Positions 15,229 to 21,826 of a DNA stretch of 21,826 bases are shown here, in pieces (the stretch's first letter is position 1; each line of letters starts with the position of its first letter). The notes beneath the pieces were generated by a model. That model saw nothing but the letters and a program-made list of their open reading frames with translations, ran no database searches and was not told where the DNA came from. The DNA comes from Chalciporus piperatus (lineage: Eukaryota > Basidiomycota > Agaricomycetes > Boletales > Boletaceae). The stretch lies in NCBI GenBank assembly GCA_038093975.1, contig JBBPTG010000349.1:1-21826 (forward strand). The letters are read 5' to 3'. Both the position numbers and the translations under genes were made by a program.

Positions 15229-18200
15229 TTATACCTTTTCGGTATCCGGCACGGTATTCAACCAATTCACTTGTCCATCATCCACGTGACTCGTTAGGTT
15301 GTCATACGGCTGGAACAGTGACTCGAATAGACTCCGTGACATGCGAAGGAATCGTGGTGCGGACAGATGTATCTTGTTGAATTCCCTTATTGCATCCTGT
15401 GCATTCTTGAGATTCGATCTCGGTTCCCATGTCCGATCAGATTCCGCATAGCCTTTCCAGTGCACGAGGTATTTCAGGGTTTTCCCCTGTAAGCGAGAAT
15501 CAACAATGTAATCCACCTCATATTCATCATCTCTGTCTTCTGTCACAATTACAGGCCCAGGCTTATCAACGGTTTGCTTCCGTAACCTGTCCTTATATGG
15601 TTTGACACGTGAAACATTAACGACGGGGTGAATTTTCATGGTACGCGGAAGCTTCAAACGTAGTGCGTTCCGTCCAATCAGGGTTATGATTTCGTAAGGA
15701 CCCAACCATCGTGGGGAAAGTTTCTTAGATCTCTGCGCCAGGCGGAGATTAGCTGTAGATAACCAGACTTTCTGACCAATTTCGTAAGATGGCGATTCAG
15801 AGCGGTGTTTGTCAGCTTGCGCTTTCATACGCTTCTGAGCTTCTATTATGTTATCCTTGGTTTCTTTCAACGTGTTGGCGAGTGTGTCGACAAAGTCCGT
15901 AGCAGCTGGTGCTTTAGACGTGTAATTCTCTATTCCCATTCTTGGAGAATATGTGTGCGTGACGTTGAAAGGTGCCTTAGATGTAGAAGCTTGCTTCTTC
16001 GAGTTATATGAGAATTGCGCAATTGGCAACCAATCAGTCCATTCTTCTTGTTTTTCTGACGTAAATAGGCGGAGATACTGTTGTAGATCTTGATTCATAC
16101 GTTCAGTTTGTCCATCAGTCTGTGGATGAAAGGCGGTGGAGAGTTTGGGCGTAATGCCAAGACGTTTGCATATGTCTTTCATCACTTGGGATGCGAATTG
16201 CGGACCTCGGTCCGATATGATGGTTTTAGGAAGTCCATGATGTTTCCACACATGGGTTAGGTAAAGACGAGCGGTGTCGAGAGCGGTGACCGTCTTGTTA
16301 CAGGGAATGAATTCGACTTCTTTGGAGAATCTGTCAACGACGACAAGAATAGAATCGAATCCATTCGAGAGTGGCAGATCGGTAGTGAAATCTGCAGAGA
16401 TATGTTCCCAGGGAAGATCCGGAACTTCGAGGGGACGGAGTTTTCCAGAAGGAGCATAGTTTATCCCTTTGAAACGTGCACATCTGTCACAGCGTGAGAC
16501 GTAGTCTTTTACGAGCGTAGCCATTCCTGGCCATGTGTAACTGCGCTGTAGCAGTTCAATTGTCTTTTCGTATCCGGGATGTCCAGCTACGGGCGTGTCG
16601 TGATGAAGTCGAATAATCTCCATGCGGAGATCTTCTTCTTCAGGAACATACAACCTTCCTTTCTTGTCAATCAGAATTCCATCAGACTCTTCACAAATGC
16701 CGTGTTCTTTACAGAGTTTCATGACTTCTGTTTCACGTATTTTGAAGGTTGCTTTTCTGATTTTATTCTTGATCAGATCGGAATCGGTTGAGAGTTGAAC
16801 AGTTGACGTGGCAGCTATTCTGTCCGGAGGTATTACAAGGACAGCTTTGTTATCTGCTTCGATACCGATTGCGTGATCTTCTCTTCTTGATAAGGCATCA
16901 GCTTTTCCCATTTGGGAACCTGCCTTATGTAACCATTTGAAATTGAATCGGCTAAGATATTGAGACCAACGTGCTTGGCAACGATTTAGATCTTGCCGAG
17001 TCATGAAGAACTGAAGGTTCGCGTGATCGTTCCAGATTTCAAATTCGTGCTTAGAACCTTCCAGATAATGTCTCCATTGTTCTAGACTTCTGATAACGCT
17101 TAGCATCTCTTTATCCGCAATGGGGTAGTTGCGTTCTTCCGGTGACATGGAGTGGGAAGAGAACACGACGGGATGCCATTTGTCTTCTTGTTCTATAGAT
17201 AGAACAGCACCCGTGGCGTAATTAGATGCGTCCGATTCTAGACGGAAGCGTTTGTCATTGTCTGGGAAAGCGAGTATGGGCGCGGTGATGAACCTCTGTT
17301 TCAAGGTGTTGAAAGCGTTCTTTTGCGCATCTTCCCATGCAAATTTCACATCCTTCTTGGTAAGGTCATTCAAGGGTCTAGCCACTTGAGCGTAATCTTG
17401 AATGAAACGGCGATAGAAGTTTGCTAGTCCAAGGAAGCTTCTGACACCTCTGACATTTGTCGGAGTTGGCCATTCGGTGATTGCCTTGACCTTATCGTCG
17501 TCCATTCTGATTCCCTCGGGAGTAATTGTCATTCCCAAGAATTCTACTTCTTTGGTATGGAAGACACATTTCTCTGGTTTGACGAAAAGGTCATTCTCTT
17601 CTAGGCGACGAAGAACTTCTCTGACTATTTTGGCATGGACAGCAGGGTCGTCGGATTTGGTAAAGATCATGATGTCATCAATGTAGACAACAACGGCGTC
17701 TTCCATATCCGAGAAGATGTCGTTCATCATGGTTTGGAATGTTGCAGGAGAATTGCATAATCCGAAGTACATGACTAAGGGTTCGAAGGCGCCACGGAAG
17801 CATACAAATGCGGCTTTAGATTCATCACCTTCTTTGATGCGGATGTTGTTGTATCCCCAGCGCAAGTCCATTTTGGTAAACAGTTTTGCGCCTTTCAGTT
17901 TATCAACCAATTGGGAAATGAGAGGTAGCGGATAATTGTTTTTCACCGTGTGTTCATTCAGATAACGGTAATCTTGAACCATGCGTTTCTTGCCGTCTTT
18001 CTTAGGGACGAAAAACACGGGAGAAGTCTGCTCAGATTTGGAAGGACGAATGTACCCTTTCTTGAGCTGATCATCAATGAACGCGCTGACTTCTTCTTGT
18101 TCCGTGACAGAGAGTGGGATAAGACGACCCTTTTTCGGCTTGTAGGTGTCTTTCAGGTCAATTGCATGATCCCACGGCTTTCGGGTTGGCATGCGTTCAG

Positions 18201-18957
18201 ATTCCTTTTTCTTGAACAGGTGAATATACTTGTGATATTCTTTTGGAACAAGCTCTTCTGGAGTCTTTTCCATTTTTGGTTCAGGTGCCTCCCTCTTTGC
18301 GGCGTTGATGTGACGAAGAGAATTTCGTTCTTCATCATCAAGTTGGCGTGCAAACGGTGGTTTATCTCGTAAAACGGAACAAGACCAAGGACAACGCGTC
18401 ATGTGGACCGTTCCTTTATTCCAATCTATTTCCGGATTGTGTTGCTTCAGCCATGCGTATCCTAGTATCACCTGATTCTTTCCGAGATCAGTGACTTCCG
18501 CAATGGCCTTCTCACGATGTCCGTTGAAATGGATAATGATTTCCGCACAGTGTGTTATCTGTCCAGCGGAGTTATGTGTTCCGTCCACGTTGTATACCGT
18601 AAGTGGGTGTCTGAGTTGCACGAGGGGTAATTTGATTTTATCAGCCCATCTCCGATCAACGAAGATAGCGTTAGCTCCTGAATCAAGAAGTGCTTCTGCT
18701 CGTGTGAAAGCAGAAGGGAGTCGTTGCGAAGCGATGGAAGTAGATAGCTTCAATTCTCGATCCGTCGTGCGAATGAAACGTGGTCCTGGGTTTTCGGAAA
18801 GATATCGGATTATGGAAACGGAATTAAGCACCTGACTAGAGTCCAGGCCAAGCTCATGATCAACATGAGACCCCGTTTGACTGTGTGAATAGTTTACAGT
18901 TTTTCCTAACGAGTTAGTTGCGGTCCGTTTGCCCAGATCATTCAGGCCGCTTTGCCT
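15229..18957 (-). CDS. pol: Element II pol: protease, RT, RNase H, integrase, chromodomain
   Basis: One intact frame. The only start-like codon is GTG at 18831, but the frame stays open upstream through the gag end, so pol is expected as a Gag-Pol fusion by -1 frameshift at 18957-18963. Numbering from 18831: protease LLDSGANAIFVD (D50); RT with D322 (KMDLRWGYNN) and YIDD at 383-386; RNase H with D534, E575, D602 and D645; integrase zinc site H743/H744, H751, C781, C784; DDE core D814, D874, E910; GPY module near 1044; chromodomain about 1103-1153 (DEYEVDYIVDS, LVHWKGY, DRTWEPRSNL). No catalytic residue is missing. The domain set places it with Tf1/sushi-type chromoviruses, which fits the self-priming signal. 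Confidence 0.96.
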   Translation of the reverse strand, partial: RQSGLNDLGKRTATNSLGKTVNYSHSQTGSHVDHELGLDSSQVLNSVSIIRYLSENPGPRFIRTTDRELKLSTSIASQRLPSAFTRAEALLDSGANAIFVDRRWADKIKLPLVQLRHPLTVYNVDGTHNSAGQITHCAEIIIHFNGHREKAIAEVTDLGKNQVILGYAWLKQHNPEIDWNKGTVHMTRCPWSCSVLRDKPPFARQLDDEERNSLRHINAAKREAPEPKMEKTPEELVPKEYHKYIHLFKKKESERMPTRKPWDHAIDLKDTYKPKKGRLIPLSVTEQEEVSAFIDDQLKKGYIRPSKSEQTSPVFFVPKKDGKKRMVQDYRYLNEHTVKNNYPLPLISQLVDKLKGAKLFTKMDLRWGYNNIRIKEGDESKAAFVCFRGAFEPLVMYFGLCNSPATFQTMMNDIFSDMEDAVVVYIDDIMIFTKSDDPAVHAKIVREVLRRLEENDLFVKPEKCVFHTKEVEFLGMTITPEGIRMDDDKVKAITEWPTPTNVRGVRSFLGLANFYRRFIQDYAQVARPLNDLTKKDVKFAWEDAQKNAFNTLKQRFITAPILAFPDNDKRFRLESDASNYATGAVLSIEQEDKWHPVVFSSHSMSPEERNYPIADKEMLSVIRSLEQWRHYLEGSKHEFEIWNDHANLQFFMTRQDLNRCQARWSQYLSRFNFKWLHKAGSQMGKADALSRREDHAIGIEADNKAVLVIPPDRIAATSTVQLSTDSDLIKNKIRKATFKIRETEVMKLCKEHGICEESDGILIDKKGRLYVPEEEDLRMEIIRLHHDTPVAGHPGYEKTIELLQRSYTWPGMATLVKDYVSRCDRCARFKGINYAPSGKLRPLEVPDLPWEHISADFTTDLPLSNGFDSILVVVDRFSKEVEFIPCNKTVTALDTARLYLTHVWKHHGLPKTIISDRGPQFASQVMKDICKRLGITPKLSTAFHPQTDGQTERMNQDLQQYLRLFTSEKQEEWTDWLPIAQFSYNSKKQASTSKAPFNVTHTYSPRMGIENYTSKAPAATDFVDTLANTLKETKDNIIEAQKRMKAQADKHRSESPSYEIGQKVWLSTANLRLAQRSKKLSPRWLGPYEIITLIGRNALRLKLPRTMKIHPVVNVSRVKPYKDRLRKQTVDKPGPVIVTEDRDDEYEVDYIVDSRLQGKTLKYLVHWKGYAESDRTWEPRSNLKNAQDAIREFNKIHLSAPRFLRMSRSLFESLFQPYDNLTSHVDDGQVNWLNTVPDTEKV

Positions 18958-18963
18958 TTTCCC
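18920..18963 (-). promoter_or_regulatory. Candidate programmed -1 frameshift signal at the gag-pol junction
   Basis: In the gag frame the sense strand reads G-GGA-AAA (18963-18957), the X-XXY-YYZ slippery pattern. After a 6-nt spacer (GGCAAA), GCGGCC (18950-18945) pairs with GGACCGC (18926-18920) with one bulged base, around an 18-nt loop that holds the gag stop. pol is in the -1 frame and open on both sides. All three parts of a classical -1 signal are therefore present at the right place. The stem is short, so efficiency cannot be judged. Confidence 0.65.
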
Positions 18964-20144
18964 TTCATTTCGATGTCTTTCATATCGTAGAAATAAGCCT
19001 TCATTTCGTCGAATGAACGGCCTTCAAGAGCACTAGATTCAGTAGACAGTTCTCTCACCTGTCTCTTCTGAAGTTTGCAGGCATGTTTGTGTTCGCCTCG
19101 TGACCAACCACAATTCTTGCATTTGGTACTGGGCACCGGACATTGTTGCTTTGGATGTCCCGGTTTCCCACAGTTCCAGCAATTTCCTTGTTTCTTTTCT
19201 TTGGAATTGCTTGTGGCCGCCTTTACGACAGATGATGCTTCTTCTTCTTCTTCCACAATTTCTCCTTCTTCGACTTCGGCAGAACCTATATCCATTGGGG
19301 CACCACGACCCGGTTGTGTGCCCGTGTTGGTATATTTATATCGCGAGGTATCACCTGCGGTTCCTGTCTTGATCATGGAGATAAGCTGCTTCCTTCCTGC
19401 AAGGAGGCGTAGTTCTTCGACGTATGTGTCATATTTGTCGAACCGTCCCTTATCCATAAAGATCCGATGCGTGATCTCTGGATCTGCATTTAGTTCTAGA
19501 AGTTCGATGTGTCTCGCGTCACTCCAATCGTCCATAAGGCGATGAGTCTGGAACGTGGTAAGGAATTTCTCCATAGACATCTTGCCCTGTTTCAGATTCT
19601 TGATCTGATTGCGGTGGTATTCCACTTCGTTACCCGAGCGGAATTGATCGGTGATTCGTTTATGGAACTCGGCGGAAGTATACGTGGTTCCATTTTCCAA
19701 GATGTCATGTGTCATGGCTCGTGAGAAAGTGGCGGCGTCTCCTCCTGTCATTCGACTAAGGATAGCTCTGATCGCCGTCATTCCGGTTAACACGGTATTG
19801 TTTTCATCTATCCATGCACGGACTCTTGTCCACCATTCTTCGAATTTCCTTCCTCTAGATCCGTCATAGTCTCCTGGGTCTTTGACGATTTTGGATAGCT
19901 TAGGTCCGCTAGGTCCGACCGTAGGGGCTGGTATGGCACCAGGCACTTGAATGGCTTGTACTTGCGCTTCAAGCTGCAAGATATTATTGTTTAGGTTTTG
20001 ATTTACCCTTTGAGCGTTGGTAAGCTGATCCGTCATGGTTTCTAACGCGAGTCTCAACTGTGTTCCAAGATCCCGTATGGACGCGTCACGATGTCCGAGA
20101 ATGCCTGTTAAGGCAGCTGCTAAGTCTGGGGCGAGAACCGACAT
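18942..20144 (-). CDS. gag: Element II gag: capsid and double zinc-knuckle nucleocapsid, 400 aa
   Basis: The ATG at 20144 is the first ATG in any frame of the predicted genomic RNA. Residues 30-65 are a likely coiled coil. Residues about 95-240 match the retrotransposon Gag/capsid pattern (FEEWWTRVRAWI, FHKRITDQFR, LKQGKMSMEKFLTTFQTH). An acidic stretch at 290-303 precedes two zinc knuckles: C322-C325-H330-C335 (CX2CX4HX4C) and C342-C345-H352-C356 (CX2CX6HX3C). The protein should form the virus-like particle and bind the RNA. The stop at 18942 lies in the loop of the frameshift hairpin; pol follows in the -1 frame. The paired knuckles have nearly the same spacing as the 3' ORF of Element I. 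Confidence 0.95.
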   Translation of the reverse strand: MSVLAPDLAAALTGILGHRDASIRDLGTQLRLALETMTDQLTNAQRVNQNLNNNILQLEAQVQAIQVPGAIPAPTVGPSGPKLSKIVKDPGDYDGSRGRKFEEWWTRVRAWIDENNTVLTGMTAIRAILSRMTGGDAATFSRAMTHDILENGTTYTSAEFHKRITDQFRSGNEVEYHRNQIKNLKQGKMSMEKFLTTFQTHRLMDDWSDARHIELLELNADPEITHRIFMDKGRFDKYDTYVEELRLLAGRKQLISMIKTGTAGDTSRYKYTNTGTQPGRGAPMDIGSAEVEEGEIVEEEEEASSVVKAATSNSKEKKQGNCWNCGKPGHPKQQCPVPSTKCKNCGWSRGEHKHACKLQKRQVRELSTESSALEGRSFDEMKAYFYDMKDIEMKGKGKAA

Positions 20145-20185
20145 TCTTGATGCACTAGAATGGAAGGGATAAAACTAGATTTATT

Positions 20186-21500
20186 TCAGATCTCCTGAGA
20201 TCCTTCAAGGGTTTCTCCTGATAACGAAGCAGGGGCGTCTCTTTGATAAGGTGGCGGTGGAATACTTCTTCTGATGGAATGGGGCGCGGGGTAGTAAAGT
20301 TGCACTCCTGGTGCGTTTGTCTCTCTTAGTCCTCCTTCGTCTTCACTATCTGATTCTACTAATCCTGGTACCGATTCTCTGTCCTCTTCTAACTCTGCTT
20401 GTGATACAACAGGGGAAAGGGGAGGAGTAGGTGGTGCTACTGGGCGAATCCTGTGAGATACGAGAATATATGCGAAGTCAAAGGTAACGCGACGGTCGCT
20501 TGAGAGAATTTCGTGGCCGAAGATGAGGTATGAAAGAAACAGGAAGGCCTGTAAGCTGTACTGGACGAATCTTCCTAAGGGGTACAAGAGGCTTATGGCA
20601 GCGAGTGCGGCGAGTAGGACGCGGGGTTGGTACTCTCTCCTTAATACGTACACCGGCGTCCTCTGGGATACCTCTAAGTAGCCTGTCGCTTCGTCTGCGT
20701 TGACGTACCCGATCGTCAATGTTCTCTCGAATCGCCTTCTCTCCTGACGGTGATATAAGCGTGTGATAGATAGCGCTACGGAAACTTTGCGTACGACCAG
20801 AGACTCCAAGGGGAAATCTGTGTTGAAGAGCAAGAATATCCTCGTCGACGGTGGTCCAATCAACGGGCTCCGCGAGCGGGGTTGGGGCTCTGGGGATGGA
20901 GGAGGCACGATAGTATAACTCTTCAACGCCGAAGGCGTCGGCTAATATCTGCTGGGGGTTGGGCGGCAACGGTGCCCGAATAGCCTCGATGGGAGGGAGC
21001 GACGGAAGTCGACGAGTGCCGATCTGGAGATTGACGGGATGATGAGGTAACCGAAGGGTACCGAGAGGGTGAATGTAAACCTCAGAAGGTAGATGGTATG
21101 GGTAGGAGGGAATTACCGGAGGTTCCAACCAATCAACGTAGAGATCCGAATAGTCTGGCTCTGGGACTATCGGCGCTGAGTACTTCTCAATGGTCTCCCT
21201 TTGTCTTTCAGCGTGTAACGCCTGAGTACGAGCGTAGTCTTCCTGGACACGAGCGTTCTCTCGCTCAAGGTCGTCGATGATGCTGGTGAAGCCGGGGACG
21301 ACCTCTACAGCTCGTTCGAGGTTTCTGATGACGCTGGCGAAGTCGAGATTGTTCTCGACGGCGGGGAGATCAAGTATACCGTTCCACTGGATGGAAGGTA
21401 CAGGGGACGCGGCGCGCTGAGATGCGGCGGGGTTGCTCGACACTTATTCAAAAACAAGGTCAGCGATGACGAGGCGCGAACAAGCAGCGCAGTACCCACT
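20186..21500 (-). CDS. ORF1: spliced leader gene for a coiled-coil, two-helix membrane protein (403 aa predicted)
   Basis: Two long open frames overlap here (20478-21443 and 20186-20926) and neither has an ATG. Removing two introns joins them: exon 1 ends at 21500, exon 2 is 20709-21442, exon 3 is 20186-20662. The coding length is 1212 nt including the stop, an exact multiple of three. The start codon is formed at the first junction in a strong context (CACA before ATG). Residues about 52-88 form a coiled coil (SIIDDLERENARVQEDYART). Residues 90-200 are Pro-rich. Residues about 259-293 contain two hydrophobic segments (VLLAALAAISLLYPLG; VQYSLQAFLFLSYLIFG). The tail is Pro-rich and acidic. Apart from the initiator there is no Met. 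I do not recognise a family. ORF1 ends 41 nt before gag. The first splice and the frame join are predictions. Confidence 0.6.
20663..20708 (-). other. Predicted intron 2 of ORF1 (46 nt)
   Basis: The donor is GTACGT, the optimal fungal form, and the acceptor is CCCAG. Removal joins the frame ending ...ENIDDR to the frame starting RTPVYVLRRE in phase 0. The branch site is weak (CTTAG, about 12 nt from the acceptor) and 46 nt is near the lower limit for fungal introns. Confidence 0.45.
21443..21499 (-). other. Predicted intron 1 of the leader (57 nt), creates the ORF1 AUG
   Basis: Donor GTGGGT (21499-21494) fits GTRNGT. GCTGAC (21464-21459) is an ideal branch site, 17 nt from the acceptor, with a T-rich stretch between. 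The acceptor is AAG, a weak form. Exon 1 ends in ...CACAA and exon 2 starts TGTCGAGC, so the junction spells ATG with A at -3. In unspliced RNA a TAA precedes the frame and no AUG exists. Confidence 0.65.
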
Positions 21501-21571
21501 TGTGATCAACGATGGAGTGGCGTACAAGACACGTGTGGTAGCGACGAGACGCTAAGACAAAAGAAAATATT

Positions 21572-21582
21572 AGTCTTGTTCT
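21572..21582 (-). other. Primer binding site, self-priming type
   Basis: Sense strand AGAACAAGACT starts 2 nt after the 5' LTR. It is the exact 11-nt reverse complement of AGTCTTGTTCT at 21686-21676 in the LTR, which lies 35 nt below the TATA box at the expected RNA start. It does not begin with TGG as tRNA-primed sites do. Tf1 of fission yeast primes with the first 11 nt of its own RNA in the same way. Confidence 0.8.
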
Positions 21583-21584
21583 AA

Positions 21585-21826
21585 TGAAACGACTCAACTC
21601 AACTAAGAGCTAAGACTCACACTAGACAATAGCGAGCCGATGTGCTTGGCTGAGGTTCGATGAGGAAACTCCAGGAGAACAAGACTGGGGAGTCCAGTGC
21701 TTGTCGACCCGGGTTTATATACTATTGTCAATGTTTGTACATGTTGTGGCTAAACCTTATCGTAGGTGACTGGGTATGACTCATACTGACTACTAACCAA
21801 TGGCGTAACTAGCTCTACTGCGGAAT
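21585..21826 (-). repeat. 5' LTR of Element II, right part outside window (242 of about 476 bp)
   Basis: It ends GTCGTTTCA at 21585 (sense). It carries the TATA box TATATAAA at 21721-21714 and the predicted RNA start near 21686. It differs from the 3' LTR at 8 of 242 positions by my count, several of them CpG to TpG/CpA. U3 continues past the right edge. Confidence 0.95.

Larger units (their letters stand above)
20145..21686 (-). promoter_or_regulatory. ATG-free 1.5-kb leader before gag
   Basis: From the predicted RNA start (21686) to the gag ATG (20142-20144) the sense strand contains no ATG in any frame. I read the complement (CAT on the + strand) line by line and across line ends and found none. 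The opposite trimer occurs about 27 times in the same stretch, so base composition does not explain it. About 24 would be expected at random. This lets ribosomes scan from the cap to the gag start on unspliced RNA, although two long frames lie in between. Confidence 0.85.
14088..21826 (-). mobile_element. Element II: near-complete Ty3/gypsy chromovirus with extra ORFs at both ends
   Basis: Sense direction is right to left: 5' LTR (cut by the window), primer site, spliced ORF1, gag, pol, ORF3, polypurine tract, 3' LTR. With a 476-bp LTR the full length would be about 7.97 kb. gag, pol and ORF3 are open and catalytic residues are intact. The shared 242 bp of the two LTRs differ at 8 positions by my count (about 3%), so this copy is not brand new. 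Unusual points are an ATG-free 1.5-kb leader, two predicted leader introns, a -1 frameshift signal, an 11-nt self-priming match and a membrane-protein ORF after pol. Confidence 0.95.

Noticed and set aside
14960..15265. 101-aa - strand frame overlapping the ORF3 start
   Set aside because: Ser/Pro low complexity in the region where the ORF3 frame encodes well-formed membrane helices. It is a shadow frame, although its upstream ATGs may reduce ORF3 translation.
15229..18831. GTG at 18831 as the pol start codon
   Set aside because: The frame is open further upstream across the gag end, and a fungal element would not start at GTG. The -1 frameshift fits better.
20478..21443. The two leader frames as separate genes starting at GTG and TTG
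   Set aside because: Neither contains an ATG. The splice-created ATG and the second intron give one gene with an exact multiple-of-three length.

Overview
The window comes from a fungal genome, most likely a mushroom-forming basidiomycete (Agaricomycetes). The chromodomain Ty3/gypsy elements, the 46-57 nt introns with a GTRNGT donor and CTGAC branch site, and the lack of any operon-like layout all point there. I see no intact host gene. The window is a nested pile of mobile elements.

Layout. (1) 1-5197, + strand: Element I, a Ty3/gypsy chromovirus cut by the left edge. It has pol (protease end, RT, RNase H, integrase, chromodomain) with two single-base frame breaks, then a separate 388-aa double-zinc-knuckle ORF, a polypurine tract and a 468-bp 3' LTR. 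(2) 5198-6010, + strand: the 3' end of a copy of Element II, into which Element I inserted. (3) 6011-7700: a decayed PIF/Harbinger transposase, then the LTR-like start and gag-like first ORF of another retroelement. (4) 7915-8546: a 33-bp minisatellite. (5) 8547-10783: a 2.2-kb unit bounded by 26-bp inverted repeats and filled with 130-165 bp tandem units that carry conserved hairpins. (6) 10784-14087: no intact gene, a possible solo LTR and a decayed gene with a SAP-like segment. (7) 14088-21826, - strand: Element II, nearly complete, with its 5' LTR cut by the right edge.

Element II is the most interesting object. In its sense direction it reads LTR, primer site, spliced ORF1, gag, pol, membrane ORF3, polypurine tract, LTR. 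Five features stand out. (a) From the predicted RNA start to the gag AUG, about 1.54 kb, there is no ATG in any frame on the sense strand, while the reverse complement CAT occurs about 27 times. (b) A 57-nt intron in the leader would, when removed, create an AUG exactly at the exon junction and open ORF1. A second 46-nt intron joins its two frames into 403 codons. Unspliced RNA would thus make Gag/Pol and spliced RNA a coiled-coil, two-helix membrane protein. (c) gag and pol are in -1 relation, with a canonical slippery heptamer, a 6-nt spacer and a hairpin. (d) The first 11 nt of the predicted RNA are exactly complementary to the site just after the 5' LTR, as in self-primed Tf1. (e) ORF3, downstream of pol, encodes two membrane segments, and its preserved part differs from the Element II copy at 5198-5500 mostly by synonymous changes. 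I infer an element that uses splicing to choose between a scanning-dependent Gag message and an ORF1 message. All of this is predicted from sequence only.
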